Shown here: positions 1 through 13,900 of the stretch, one piece after another
Numbering within the stretch: position 1 is the first letter of the stretch
How the letters are laid out: every line of letters starts with the position of its first letter
DNA from: Silene latifolia
Lineage: Eukaryota > Streptophyta > Magnoliopsida > Caryophyllales > Caryophyllaceae
DNA: 64,000 nt
Assembly (NCBI RefSeq): GCF_048544455.1
Contig: NC_133537.1
Location: forward strand, 146,050,058 to 146,114,057
Direction of reading: 5' to 3'
Notes under the pieces: generated by a model
Database searches by the model: none
Told to the model about the DNA's origin: nothing
The model's input: only the letters and a program-made list of their open reading frames with translations
Position numbers and translations under genes: made by a program

Positions 1-2813
1 CTACACTCAAAACCTTATCTTCTTCCTTCTACTCTAAAATTTCAGCAACTTTCCTCAACAAACAAATATGAAACACCAATGTTACACCATTTCACTAAAA
101 TCCCCATAACTTGCTCAATTCTTATCCGAATCAAGTGATTTTCGCGTCTATCTTCTCCTCTTTCCGTTCTCCATCCATTCACGTAAGAAAGAACCCAACT
201 TTCCTCTTCCCCTTATTCTGGCCGTGTATATAAGGCACGTTTTTCCCCGATTAAAACGTTTTCTTTGTGTTTAGGTGAGTTCTTGGACAACCCGGAGTAG
301 CTTTGAGTCGGGAAGTGTTTTCTTTGAAAAGCTAAAAGGTAACGGTGATAGGTTACTCGACATTATGTTGAATTTATGTGGTTGTTTACTCTTTTAGTGA
401 ACAAGTTTACATTTTTTACTTGTGTTTGTACCATGTTTGTATGTGACGGTTTTATACAAGTTTTACTAATCTATTCGAAAAAAGATGATACCTTTAGATT
501 CATGGTGAAGTGGGTAAATGAATTGGGTAGTTTATTTGAATGGAGATTACATGTTTCATGCTTAAAATTTTGTCTTAAGACGGCTTCACTAATTTTCTAG
601 AAACCATATGTATAGGTTGTTGATGAGTGTGTTTTGTGGACTGTTTTTGAGTCGGTTTCTTGGGTGATTTGAGCAAAATTGTTAATTTCTGCCTCTTGTG
701 TATATACATGTATGATTTGGGTAACTAGTATGGACGAATACCGCTTTACTCGTGCTTAGAAACCCGTCTTAAAATCACCCGCGTTGGCCTGGACACCTGT
801 CATTCCTGACCGGGGCGACCTCCAATACCGCTGAAAATATGACAGATAGACCGGCGTCGAAAAATTAGGTGGTTTAGCCACTTGAATCACTCGATTCGGA
901 GTCCGTATGAGTAAATGACGACCGTTTTACCGTTTCAAGTTATATCCTTTGTGTATGATGGTTGTTTATGCTTTTTATTCGTATTATGACCAAGTTTTCC
1001 CTTGTTGACTCGTATATGTTTATGGGCTGTTCGGATTTTGGTTTGTTTACGTTTTGCCTCGTGTTTCGTATTAGTTAATTCATTTGTTATCGGTTATTTA
1101 TACTTTGTTCAAGTAACATGTAAATGTGAAATAAAATGTTTATTCATGATAAGAAGGCATGAAATGAAGCTATATGCTTCATATTTGAATTCATATTCAT
1201 TTGTTTACATTTTGCCATGTGTTTTGTATTACTTGTTCCATTTTGAGCTCACTTGTTCCATTTTGAGCTCAAGTGACATATAAATACGAAATATAAGGTT
1301 TATTCAAGTTATATAAGATTGAAATGGTATTATATACTCCACATATGAGTTCTTATTTGTTCATGGTCGAATCTTTATCAAGTTTTAAGTAAGAAATGAC
1401 TTATTATATTTCATTTATGGCTGTACTTACTCATTTCCATGTTTCCATCATATTTCAAGTATGAGTGATTTATTCTAAGTAACTACTTGTAATGAGTGGT
1501 ATTCTTGTGAAAATGTCATAATGATATGCTTTCTTGCTTGACTTATCTTTACGCCTTACTTGTGCCGTTCTGCCAAGTATTGGTTTACGCCGCTCTCGTG
1601 CCGTTCTGCCAGGAGTTGGTTGATTTATGTTTTTCCCGCCCCTTTCGGACTGTTCTGCCGATTGTGGGTTAGCTCATATCGTATTCTGATGACAATGCCT
1701 TTATGCTATACATTTTGCTTGACTTGTCTTTACGCCCCTTTCGGACTGTCCTGCCGATTGTGGGTTTAGCTCATATTTTCCGCCTCTTTTGATCGTATCT
1801 GCCGATTGTGAGTTCTCGATTTCCGATCGTCTTCGAGTCTTGGATGCGGGCCGTTCGCCGCATGTCGAATTGGGGACCGTTCGCCCGAGAGTCGGCGATT
1901 TAGACTAGGACCGAGTCTTGGGAGTACAATTGTCGTCCTACCAGAGGAATTATATATTTATATATGGGTAGTAAAGGTCTTGCTTGGTTATAGATATTGG
2001 TATTTGTCTTTCATGTGTTGTTTGACTTGGTCCTATCGGATACTAGGGGTGAGCTATAAGCCCTCTAGTTGCGATATGATCGTCGGGATTGATGTTCCCA
2101 TCCGTTCTTATGGTGAGATGCAAGCCATAAGTATGAATGTGACATTAGTAGCCACGTCCCGTGCAATGTTTGCTAAGTGGTTTTCCAAGTAATGGCTACG
2201 GTTTCTATTCCTGTAATTTGCATTGATTGATCCCTTACTTAACTGCTTCACATGATTCGAATTCTAATCTCATATGTATGTTGTATTTCCTTGAAATGCG
2301 TATTTTTGTATAGATGACTGTAATGTTGTTGATCTATCATGTTCCATCTCATTTAATTGCCATGTTTACACATAAAATTGATATTCATATGATTGTAAGT
2401 ATCTTACATGACTTACTTGTTTTAGTTCTTTGTTATGTTCGTTTCGACATTTTGTGGCCGGGAGAACCTTGAGTTACTCCCCACTGACTGTGGCGTTCAT
2501 ATTTACATGAATGACAGGTACTAGTTGGTGCATTTATGGGGTGAAGACATGTGTGAGCTAGCGAGCACTTTGGCCTTGTAGTCGGTTTATTAGGATTGAT
2601 TAGACTCACCTTTTATTGTATTGTCATTCGAGGGATATATTTTCCCTCACCTTGACTATCACGTTTGTATAATTTAATCTTTATTTCCGCAATCCTTTAT
2701 CTGTGTTTTAGATTTTAATGAACCCGCGCTTTAAATTTTAAAAGTTTCAAAAATTCCCTATTTTCCGCTTGAATTTGTAAGTTATATTTTCCGCTTTATC
2801 GCGGGGTGTCACA
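1..2813 (+). mobile_element. Right part of a long Ty3/gypsy (Tekay-like) LTR
   Basis: The stretch ends in GGGGTGTCACA at 2813. It shares the block 'gttactccccactgactgtgg' (2473 onward) and the following 'gagctagcgagca' with the solo LTR at 36357-37674, so both belong to one LTR superfamily. A TATA-like box (tatataa, about 228-234) precedes a leader-like segment. No LTR start (TGTAACACC type) is visible, so the LTR probably begins left of the window and is at least 2.8 kb. No open frame here looks real. Whether this is a solo LTR or a 3' LTR cannot be decided. Confidence 0.65.
1045..1370 (+). repeat. Degenerate tandem duplication, period about 162 bp, inside the LTR
   Basis: Two diverged copies share a 'ttttgcc..gtgtttcgta / ttttgccatgtgttttgta' start, then 'caagtaacatgtaaatgtgaaat' against 'caagtgacatataaatacgaaat'. 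They start about 162 bp apart. A second repetitive zone at 1550-1810 reuses 'ccgttctgcc' and 'ctgccgattgtgggtt'. Such subrepeats are common in long plant LTRs. Confidence 0.5.
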
Positions 2814-3551
2814 GTTGATGTAGTCGGGCTTGGAGGAAAATTTGCCAAGTTAAAAATATTTATAGAGATAAATTATTTATTGCAGATGAAGTAGAGCATT
2901 ACACTATCAGGCAGGGCTATCAATGGATAAAACCAGATGCTGCTAAGGTCTGTTGGTTTCCCTGGATGCTAAATAGTTGGATTTTACCACGTCATACTTT
3001 CTTGTGTTGGTTAGTCGCTCAACAACGGCTGCTAACACATGATAGACTGGTTAAAATGAATATAATTCAGGAGAATTGTTGCTACTTGTGTGGGTTAGAG
3101 GAGGAGACTCATGATCATCTCTTTTTTGAATGTATTTACAGCAAGAGTTGCTTGCAGTTGGTGACAGATTGGTGTATATGCCCTCTTCCTGGAAGGAATT
3201 GCATTGTATGGTGGATTGGATGGAGACAGTCATCTGCTTGTAGGAAAAAACTAGTAGCAGTGATATTGGCAAGCCTGATGGCGCATTTGTGGCAATGCAG
3301 AAATTTATGCAGACGGGAAGGGTTTGTTTGGAGGCCTGGTGTTCTGTTCAGCTAAGTACGACATGAAGATCTGATAAGAATAGGCCAGTGTGACATTAAA
3401 TCAAAAAATAGAAGAGTACTTGATTGTGTTAGCTATATAAAAAACCAATAGAGATGTAATGATGTATGGTAAAATTTTCGAAAGTTCGTGAGTTTGTATG
3501 GGACCTTTTCAATATTAATGAGAAGCTTACATTTTCCCAAAAAAAAAAAAG
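2814..3551 (+). pseudogene. 5'-truncated L1-type LINE, C-terminal zf-RVT region and poly(A) tail
   Basis: An open frame runs from about 2819 to 3355. It encodes the cysteine/histidine region found after the reverse transcriptase in plant LINEs (zf-RVT type). Visible are FLCWLVAQQRLLTHDRL, CYLCGLEEETHDHLFFEC (C-x2-C, H-x3-H-like pattern) and a W-rich tail. After the stop at 3353-3355 comes an AT-rich 3' UTR ending in 'cattttccc' and 12 A at 3540-3551, a typical plant LINE 3' end. Endonuclease and RT are absent, as expected from incomplete reverse transcription. It abuts the LTR end at 2813 almost exactly. No target duplication was found. Confidence 0.75.
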
Positions 3552-4931
3552 TAAATATGGTGAAAAAAGTTAGCAATAAAATGTAAAACAATAATTTGTG
3601 TAAAACGTGAGGGTATTTTTAAAGATCACAAATCCTCATTTGTGACGGCCGATATCTGTCACAAACTTGTGACGGAGTCAAGTCAACCTATATGGATAGA
3701 TACTGATACATGGGGGACATTGGCAAGCTCAAAACGCAAGTTCAAGTCACTCTTGTCTTTCAGATTCGTTCACTTGATTAAAAAGCAAAATATCTCTTAA
3801 AATATGGCTAATTTTGGTGTGATTCCTGTTTAAAATGAAAGTATGATGTAAGCTTTCCAACAAGTGGTCACACGCTTTATTTGGTTAAGTAACGAAGGAG
3901 ATATGGTCGTTTTAAGGTGAGCTGTCCAGATTTTACACGGATGACGGAAATTGGACGAACTAAGACAATCAAAGGACGAATGGAATTGTTACTTCCCTAA
4001 ATCGAGTCTAGTTATTAGTTTCCTAATTCGAGTCAGTTGGTTATTAATTGTTTCCAAATAAGTTTAGGAAAGCTAGTTTCCTAATTGTAACTAGAATAGT
4101 TATTATTTCATATTTAGTTCAGGAAAATTTTTATTATCTTCTATTAGGAATATGATGTCAATCCTAGCACTATAAAGCACTATAAATAAGGGTCTTTGTA
4201 ATCAGTTTTAAATAATCAATGAGAGAGTTTAATTCAAGTTTTATACTTGTGTGTTTTATAGCTTGCAAGTTATAAGATTGCGAGTTATAAGATTGTTATT
4301 TCATTCTTGCGAGGGTGAGATAGTTACCATTTTTCCTTGCGAGGTTGAGTGTTAGTTGTGTGTTGTTTCGAATTTCTTGAGAGGAAGGGGAACAATTCAC
4401 TTCATATCCTTTATTTTTGTTTTATTTTACATACAAAAACACAAAAAATATTACTTTTAAATTCCGTTGCAAAATAATACTCTAAAATCGTGAAAACTCC
4501 TTGTTAATTTTACATCAGATAGGACAAATCATTTATGATTTCCTAGACACAGGCACCATGTTGGTGATATTTAAGCCGTCACAAACTTTTGAAAATACTT
4601 GTAATTTAAAGATAGAACTATAGAAGGGTATGGTCTCCAGCTGAGCAGTTGTATTAAGAAAGCAGGAGTACAATTGTCGAAAAAAAGAAAGCAGGAGTGC
4701 CCAAAATCGGTGCCTCGGGTCTAATGATGCCACAAAATTCCTTTCTCTAGACATCTTTTCACACATGGGACAAACACTCTTTACTTTTTTGATGTCCTGC
4801 TCACTTGGACTTTTTACACAAACAAGAGAGAATCTTAGGAAAGGAAAACCTAAATCCCTTCATTTTTCTCATCTTCCCTTTTCCTTTCCCACCAACAAAT
4901 ACTCGAGGAAGGGAGCTAAAGTAAAGTAGTA
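3552..4931. other. Non-coding upstream region of the HVA22-like gene, with LTR-like remnants
   Basis: No convincing gene is present. The motif 'tttgtgacgg' at about 3639 has its inverse 'ccgtcacaaa' at about 4575, so a roughly 0.95-kb TIR-bounded insertion is possible. Between them, 3840-3910 resembles 42583-42650 (a 'gctttccaa..cttatttgg..aa..gatatgg' block), which is common in plant LTRs. A TATA box (tataaataag, 4181-4190) is followed by a leader-like stretch, so a solo or short LTR at about 3700-4520 is likely but unbounded. The pyrimidine-rich segment at about 4800-4931 is a plausible promoter and 5' UTR of the downstream gene. Confidence 0.4.
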
Positions 4932-7900
4932 ATGGGTTCTGGTAATGCCAACAATAGTTTTCTGACTGTTGTTGCTAAAAACTTTGATGTCCTTGCTGGG
5001 TACGTTTCTTCTCACTTTCCCTTCATTTTTTCGCCAACAATAGTATGTGCTTTCTAACAAATTGTTCTCACCTAAATAAATAAATGATCGGGACGGAAGG
5101 AAGGAGTACTTTTCCTTTAGTTTTTGAGCAATATAATGAAGTTGTGTTAAGTTGTTGAAATGGGTATGTATGTATGTATGTATGTGTTAAAACTATTTTT
5201 GTCCGGTAAAGAATCTAAAGCAGTAGTACTAATATGTAATGCATATGCTTGAGAGTTTGTTAGTTAGCACTTGTAACATTTTCCTACAAGTTATATTATA
5301 TTATAAAAATCTGAATAAGCTGTATATCTGTTTGCAGGCCGCTAGTAGCTCTTGTTTATCCTCTGTAAGTATTATTTCCGTATCTCATTATCATTTCAAT
5401 ATTTTCCGTCCCTAGGCTTTCAGTTATACCGCTACTACAACAACTACTACTACTCCAGTACTCCGTACTTTACAATGTTTCAATGCCTAGGTTTTCACTT
5501 AATCCAACTTACGGAGTTAATTAGTTTGGCTTAACTTCTGGAACATTTATACACATTAAAATGTGCACATAAACAACATTGGATATTCCTTCAAAGTTTT
5601 TCCTTAATTGGGGTTCAAACCCAAACTATTTAACAAAATAGGGCGGTTTTCAAACAATTTACCAAAAATGGGTCCACGTCATCATTTCCGTTTTTTTTCT
5701 TTTTTTTTAAAGCTGTATATATCTCGCTGTCGCGGACAGCAAGATACTAGGAAAACCGAGCAGCCAGAATCCATCCAGAATGGCACTTAAATTACGCATG
5801 TAATGTCTCGCTGTTTGGGATAGCGATATACTTGCTGCACCATTTCTCACTCTCTGATATAGCGACTATGTGAGGCTCAGAAAATAGAAACATTCTGCAT
5901 GTTTCTCATTACATATTGTCTTCAGTGTATCGCTGTCCTAGATAGCGAGATACTAGCTCTAATATGCAAAAGGAGAAAAATACATATAATCAATTATAAA
6001 TCTACTTCTAATTGCAATGAGAAAGATTTTAATAACAACACTAACAAGAAGAGAACTTGTTTACCTTATAATATGGTTGAAAGAGATGGAAGGATTGATT
6101 TGGGTTTAATTAGAATGATTTGGAAGAATTTTGATTTTTAGGGTTTCAATTGGTCTGGGGGTATTTTTTTTTTTTTTAAACGCTTAAATGAAGTGAAAGG
6201 GGGATTGATGGTAGGGGTGTTCATTGGTCCGGGACCGGACCGGACCAAACTCTCTGGACCGAAGACCAATAAGGGTTAAGAGGTGGACCGAGGACCGGAC
6301 CATATTAATATTGGTCCGGTCCGGACCGGACCATAAAAACACGTGGACCGGACCGGACCAGATCAAATGGACCAAAGTGGACCAAATATTATTGTGATTT
6401 GACATATTTTAGCATATAAAACTAGAACTCGAGAAGTTCGTAATGATCAAAATAAACAACATCATTTCCGTACAAGATTTAACTACATAATTACACATCT
6501 TATAATACATGTAAACAAAGTAGAAAATAAAATCAATAATATTACAAATTTAAAAATTCTTTTATTACATAACTTCGGTCCATGGTCCGGTCCGCGGTCT
6601 ATTCGGGTCGGTCCAGGACCGGACCGAAGACCAAAGTAGAGTAAATAGGTGGACCGTGGACTGGAGGTTTGGTCTGGTCTTTAGTCCGGACCACTGAGTG
6701 AACAGCCCTAATTGATGGTTTTATAAAATTGAGTCCGTAATATCTCGCTATCCCACTTAGCGATTAACTACAACTCATTTTTCTTCGCATTCTAAATGCT
6801 CGGTTTTCATAGTATCTCGCTGTCTGGGACAGCGAGATATATACAACTTTAGAAAAAAAAAAGAAAAGAAAAAAAGCGGAAATGATGACGTAGACCCATT
6901 TTTGGTAAATAGTTTGAAAACCGCCCTATTTTATTAAATAGTTTGGGTTTGAACCTCACTTAAGCAAAAACTTCTATTCCTTCTACGCACGTGAAATTAT
7001 GCTTTACTAATAGCGAAATGATGTACTCCCTCCGTCCCAATTATTTGTTTGCCTTCATGTACATTCTTCTTTAACAAATGAAATAAACACTATACTAATA
7101 AGTGATTGCTCCAACTCATAAGTCATACATGACAATGGTTCATCCGTTGATCTTACTTATTCTTTTGCATGTATTCATTTCACTATTCCATGATCCATGA
7201 CCAAACATTAATACGGAGTACAACACAACTCATACTATAGCAAATACTATCAACCTTGTGTCAACTTAAACCTAACTTAACTTTAAAATACACTGATTCG
7301 TGAAATTTAATCGATTCTGAGAGAGTAAAGGGTTAAGGTTGGAAGGAGGAGGTGCATAGCAACCCTCTATTTCACATAGGAGAACCCATAGATCATAGAG
7401 GACAATACACATGAGTTTGGTATGGATCCTTAGCTTTTTGTACGTTTAGGATGATCTCCTGAAGAATTAGTTGACCACCTGTTAAATGACTTTTAACTCT
7501 TTAATATTGATAGATATGCCTCAATCAAAGCCATAGAAAGCGGCTCGCGAGCAGATGACCAACAATGGCTTACATATTGGGTGTTGTATTCCTTGATCAC
7601 CATCTTTGAACTTTCTTTTGCTAAAGTTCTCGAATGGTAAGCATTGCTTTTATACTTATACATGCGTATATCATACTTTTTCTTTGTCAAGTAAAACACA
7701 AAGCGGCAAGACTCTCTCTTATGAGTTTAACAATCCCCAGGTTTTGAACTCGAGTTCTGTGATTAGGCGCTCGAATCAAAATGATTAGGGGTAATTCCAG
7801 TGACACATTTGCTTACAAATAAAATAATAAATAATTGATGTTACATAGGTGCATGTTTGAACCCACATACTCTTGTCATATCTTTGTGATGATTGAAGAA

Positions 7901-10900
7901 AAATAACAAGAATCACTATTACCTAACCTTGGGCTCTAAACCCAAGTATTACGATAATGGGTGAATTGAATATGAAGAAATAATGTGTCACAGGTTCCCT
8001 ATATGGAGCTATGCTAAACTATTTTTCACCTGCTGGTTGGTCCTACCGCAATTCAATGGCGCGACTTATGTTTATAAGAATTTCATTAGACCGTTCTATA
8101 TGAACCCTCAAGCAACTACTTCAACAATTTGGTATATACCCAAGAAAATACCTTCTTTCAAAAAACAAGATGATGTTTTATCTGCTGCAGAGAGGTATAT
8201 TGAAGAGAACGGTACTGATGCAATTCAGAGGCTCATCAGAAAGGTATATAACTCTTCATTTTTTGTTGCTAATAAGAAACCTATAATTGTTATTAATCAG
8301 CAGCAGAATGATCAAATTAACACTTTTCAAGTTACAAGGAGTGTATTTTTTTTTTTTGGGAAGAAAGGAGCAATAAATAAATAAAAGACAAGTGTTAAGA
8401 TTACATCACGGGGGTGGGTCGGGGGAAAGTGGCGCACAAGCCAAAACAGAGTCCGAAGTACAAAGATCTACAACAAAAGGAGGGGGATGATCCCACTCAA
8501 AACAACCCAAAGAAGAGCTAGTGTCCCGAATGGAGTGATGAGCAATGGCATCCGCGACACGGTTGGCCGTTCTCTTCTCAAAAACAAGTTTCAAATGGGG
8601 GGAGTCCTGCAAGAGGGTCCTACACTCAAGAATAATGTTAGTAAACGGTCCATAGGGGGCAGAGGCGCGTAAAATGGAGGTCACCGCATCAAGAGAGTCA
8701 GAGGCAATCAGGACATTATTCACATGGACTCTAGAGCGTAAAATCCCATCACGAATGGCAAGGACCTCACAAATGTAAGGGTTATGACCAATGAAGCGGG
8801 TGGACCAACCTAAAACCCAGGAACCAAAACCGTCTCTGTCTCTGATGACACACCCCAGGCTAGCTAAGTAAGAAGAGGGGGAAAAAGTCGCGTCAACGTT
8901 GGTTTTTAGCCAACCAAGCGGCGGAAGGGCCCAGCTCAAAGGGTAGCAAAATGCATCATGGTGGGTGGTAATCGTAAGTGGGGTAGTGTGGGAACAGTTA
9001 GAGGCACGGGTCCAGGCAAGGGTTTGGGAGGTGACCGAAGTACAGAAAGTGGAAGGGGAGAGAGAGGTGGGAGTGGAGAAGGTTAAATCACAGCGTATAA
9101 GGCAAAGGCGCCAAAGGACGAAGGTGAAGAGGGTAATCCAGCTAGGGGGTTGGGAGGTGCAATTGTCAAAAATCCACTGCTGGAGGTCAGCGGTGAAAAA
9201 GAGTCAGGGACATTGAGGATAGTCCAAGAGTGAGAGGCAAAGCTGCAATCACGGAGGGCATAAAGAGAGGTCTCGGGAATAGAGGGATTGGGAGGGCAAG
9301 ATATTCTTCCCAAAGAGGGAAGCTTTGTGTGGTAGCTTATTCCACCACACAAGCCAAAGGAAAACTTTGATCCTCGGTTGAGTTGGAAGGTTCCAAAGCC
9401 AGCTCAGGTCAGGTGAAAAGGTAGGAGGGGTAAGGGTAAGGGTCGGACGACACAGGGAAGAATATGTCTCACTAATAGAGAATTTGCCTCTGGGGGCGAG
9501 GGAGGTGGTCAGTGTATCAGGTCTTGGTGCAGACGGGATGAGGATGGAGAGAATGTTGGTGATGACATGATCAGGAAGGACAAAATCAAGGGAATCGAGG
9601 GCCCAAACTCCATTAGAGATGATGAAGCATAATCTGGCAGTAGAGGAAGAAAGATTAAGGGGGCCAAGAATAAGATTTCTAAGGGGACCGAGGCAACACC
9701 AAGGGTCGTCCCAAAGCCTAATGGTGGAGCCGTCCCCAATGGACCTGGAGAGGTGGTCTTTAAGGATATTCCAACCTCTTCCAACGCTCTTCTAAATGTG
9801 GGAGCCACAAGAGAAGGAATGTCGGGAGGGAGTACAATATTTACTGTGAAGGGCCTTGGCGGCGGTAGAAGAATTGTTGAGAAGGTGAAGGGCCTTGGCG
9901 GCGGTAGAAGAATTGTTGAGAAGGACGTTAGCACTGAGTTTAGTTGAGAGAGCATCATTAAGAGGCTCAGCGGCCTTAATTCCAAGACCGCCAAGAGAGA
10001 GGGGGAGGGTGACAAGATCCCAATTAGCCGGATGAAGTTTACTAGCGGACTGGCTTGACCAGAGGAAACTTCTAGTGATCTTGTCAATGTCGCGAAGAAT
10101 AGAGGAGGGGAGTCGGATACATTGCATCGCATGATTGAGAATAGCGTTGATGGTAGATTTGATAAGGCAGATTCTGCCGGCTCTAGAGAGAGAGAGAAAC
10201 CGGGACTTCCAAGTGGCTAATTTTGACTTAATGTTATCGAAGATGAAATGTAAATCAGCTCGCTTAGGTTTTTTCCCCAGGAGGGGGAAACCTAAATAAG
10301 TACCAAGGCTGTTGGTTCTTTTGATGCCGAGGGCGTCTTCGAAAAGGGTGGCTTCGGGAGAGGGGGTGTGTTTGGAGAAGGTGATTTTGCTTTTAGAGCA
10401 GTTGATCTTTTGATCTTCTGTCCTGAGTTAGAACCTGAGTTAGAACAGAAGGAGAGTGGTGTCTTGAAGAGCACGCAAGTTCTTTTCCGAGGTTCTGCCA
10501 AAGACTAGGATGTCACCGGCAAAGAGAAGGTGAGAGAAAGACACTCCACCTTTTTCAAGGGGAAATGGGGTCCACTCGGTGTCGCGGCAGGCTTGGTGAA
10601 TGAGGCGAGAGAGGGCTTCCATGCAGATAATGAAGAGATAAGGAGAGAGAGGATCACCTTGCCTAATTCCACGAGAGGGAAGGAAATTGTCAAGAGGAGT
10701 GCCATTGAAGGTGACATAAGCAGAGGCCGTGGATATGCAGCTCATAATGAGAGATATAGTTTCAGGGTCGATGTTGACCGAGATTAGGCAGGATCTGATG
10801 AAGTCCCATTCAAGTCTATTGAAGGCCTTCTCAAGATCAAGTTTAAGAGCAAACCAGCCGAGCTTACTCTTGGAGGTGTTCATAGAGTGGAGGATCTCAG

Positions 10901-13900
10901 AAGCGATGATGAAGTTAGTGTCGGTTCCCCTTCCAGGAATGGAGCTCCCTTGGTTAGGGGAAATCAGAGAGTGCATAAGGGGCTTGAGAAGGTTAACAAT
11001 GATCTTGGTGACCATCTTATATGTGGTGTTGCAAAGACTGATGGGTCGAAAGTTTTTGATGGATTGGGGAGAGGGGATTTTTGGAATAAGAGAGATGGAA
11101 GTCATATTGATAGACGCGGGAACGGTTTTTGAGTGGAAGATATTTTGAATAAAGGGGATAAAGTCGGATTTGATGATGTCCTAGCATCTCTTGAAAAAGC
11201 CCGCATGGAAACCATCCGGTCCCGGAGCCTTGTCGGAGCCAAGAGAGAAAAGAGCAGCACAGATTTCATCAGCAGAGGGGATCAGGAAGGCCGTGGTGAA
11301 GGGGGGCCCAAAATGTGAAGGGGTAGAGGGAGGGACAAGGTAAGAGACGTCCTTGCCAGAAGTGAAAAGATTGGTGAAATATTGAGTAATGTGGTTGTTC
11401 AAGGCATTATGGCCCGTGATAACAAGACCAGCATTGTTGGTAAGGGAGAGGATGCAGTTGAAGCTTCTCCGAAGAGTAACAGATTTTTGGAAGAAGGAGG
11501 TGTTGCGGTCTCCGTCAGTAAGCCAACTGATGTGGGAACGATCTTTCCAATACAAATGTTCAAAATCCAGAATGCAGTTAAGTTCATGTTCATGAGTGAG
11601 GGAGTCATTGAGGGTCAGGAGAAAATCAGAGTTGGGATTAGTGCACAAGTTGCGTTGGACACCAAGTAAGCGAGAGGTGAGTCTATTTTTCCTTTTGGGG
11701 AGATTGCCGAAGATCACATTAGCCAGGTCGGAAATGGTCAAGCTGAGGTTAGTGAGTCTAGCCGGGATACAGTCGGTAAAAGATGGCCAAGTGTAGGCCA
11801 CGAGAGGGTAAAAAGACTGTTCGCACGTCCAAAAGGATTCAAACTTAAAGGACTTAGGAGCAGGGTGATGGGGGAGGGAAGTCTTGAGAATAATGGGGCA
11901 ATGGTCAGAAGAGAGACGGGTCAGATGGTAATTATGAGAGTTCGGGTAATGGTCCATCCAAGCTTGGTTAACCCGGACACGGTCCAGACGTTCTAAAATA
12001 TGATTAAGACGCCTCCTATTCGTCCAAGTGAATTTAGGTCCGGAAAAGCCAATGTCAATTAAATTGCAAGAGTCAAGGGAAGACTTGAAAAGGTTCACTC
12101 TATTAATCTTAATGCCCCTGCCCCCAATTTTATCGGCACTACAAGTGACTTCATTGAAATCGCCTAAACAGACCCAAGGGAGATCATGATTAATAGAAAC
12201 ATTGACAAGGTCATTCCACAAGTTTTTTCGAAACCTAAATTTTGGGCTCTCATAAACCACGGAAAGTAAGAAGAGAAAGGAAGTGATAGGTACCTAGACC
12301 ACCACATTAATCAATTTGTTGGTTTTGTTCAGAAGAGAGATGACCGCCTTTCCCGCATTCCAAAGGATGATGATGCCACCAGTGAACCCCACCGGGTCCA
12401 AGATCTCATAGGAGTCAAAAGAGAGCCTATGCACGATGGCCAGGGAGTTGGGGGATCGAACTCTGGTCTCGGAAAGGATTACAATAGCAGGGTTGTGGGC
12501 GTTGATAAGGTAGGAAAGATGGGTACGGAAGGAGGGTCTATCAATGCCTCTACAGTTCCAATATAAGATATTCATGTTATTGGGTAGGAGAAATGGGTTG
12601 AAGGGATCGACGGGGGCAGACTAGTTACCCTCGTCCTCTGCCATGCCTGCCACGTGGTTTTGGCACTCGCTGAGAGGGTTGTGGTTCAACCCGGAACGAG
12701 TCAAGATGAGCTCTCGATGGTCCGAGCCCAGGACTTGATCCAACTGACCCACAAGTCCACGACATTCAATCAGGTTGCTGTTCAAAAGATCACTACTGAG
12801 TTTGAGAAGCTCGCAGTTCGGAGGTCCTTGGATGTCAAACTCAATAGATAGATTCTCCTCAATCGAGGCAAGATGGGCATAGGATCCAATATGAACTGGA
12901 GCTCCGGTGGTACAACCAATGATGCGAGAATGGCTCGAAGGTTGCAAATGGTTGCCTGACGCGAGACGAGGCAATGTTCTTGGGTGAAGGTGTTGTCGTT
13001 GATTAGAGTTTCTGGCAGGGTGATAGTTGGGGTTGGGGGTTGGTAGTAATCCACGGGAATCGCATCCACGGGAAAAAGTAAGATTTTTAGAGGAGCTTGG
13101 GGTAGGTTGGGCGGTGGTTGGAAGAGCGGCGTTGGTTGAAGGTAGGAGGAGGGAATGGTGAGGGTTAGGTAAGGGGAATTGTTTTGTTGTGGTGGGGAGG
13201 GGGGAGGGGGGAGGGGGGAGGAGACAGAGGCGTCATTGTTTGAGGGAATAATTTTTGTGGTTAATTTTTTTGTTTTGTTTTTTATAAGGGGAGGAGGGAA
13301 GAAGGGGATAAATGGGGAAAAGGGAGGTTGAGTGAAAATAGAGGTGGGGGGGGGGGGGGGAAGAAAAAAAAGTCGGTCAAAAAAAGGTTTAGGATTAGGG
13401 AGAGGAGGGGTAGGGCTAGTGTCAGGAAAGGTAGTAACACAAGGAATGTAAGTTTTTAAAGTTGTGGGGGCAGGAGGAAGAGGAAGAAAAGGTGGGGCTA
13501 AAGGAAGCATACCTTGGACTTTGAAAGGTACAATACTCCAATTGTCAGAAGAGGACAAAGACGGGTCACTCTCTGCAGCAGAGTCAACAGAAAAAGGCAC
13601 GTTGTCTTCGACTTTTGTTGATGGTGACGGTTTAGCAGTTTCATCAGAACCAGCACACAGGCCCTTGCAAAAACCATGGCAAGATCGCCAGTAAATTTGT
13701 TTTTCCGCCAGTTTGATTTCCTGCCGGAAGTTTCCAAGCCACACGGTGTCAGGGATTGGTTTGGTTTGGACTGGTCCAAGTGGACGGAAATTCGCGTAAA
13801 ACGCGCATTATTTCTGTGAAGACCATTTGGGTCGTGTTTGATGAAAATCCCGATGGAATTTCCAATGGCTTTGAGGATATCAACGCGGTGGTATTTAATT

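Larger units (their letters stand above)
5365..7513 (+). other. Intron 2 of the HVA22-like gene (2149 bp), carrying MITEs
   Basis: Donor is gtaagt and acceptor 'attgatag'. About 1.39 kb of the intron is the Mutator-like insertion with its nested hAT element. A probable Stowaway remnant lies at about 7025-7220. The rest is AT-rich with no other feature seen. Confidence 0.8.

Noticed and set aside
8244..8384. Exon 4 reading on through the donor to a stop at 8384
   Set aside because: The 46 extra residues have no family similarity and end in the LINE poly(T). Splicing to 22473 gives the expected C-terminus.
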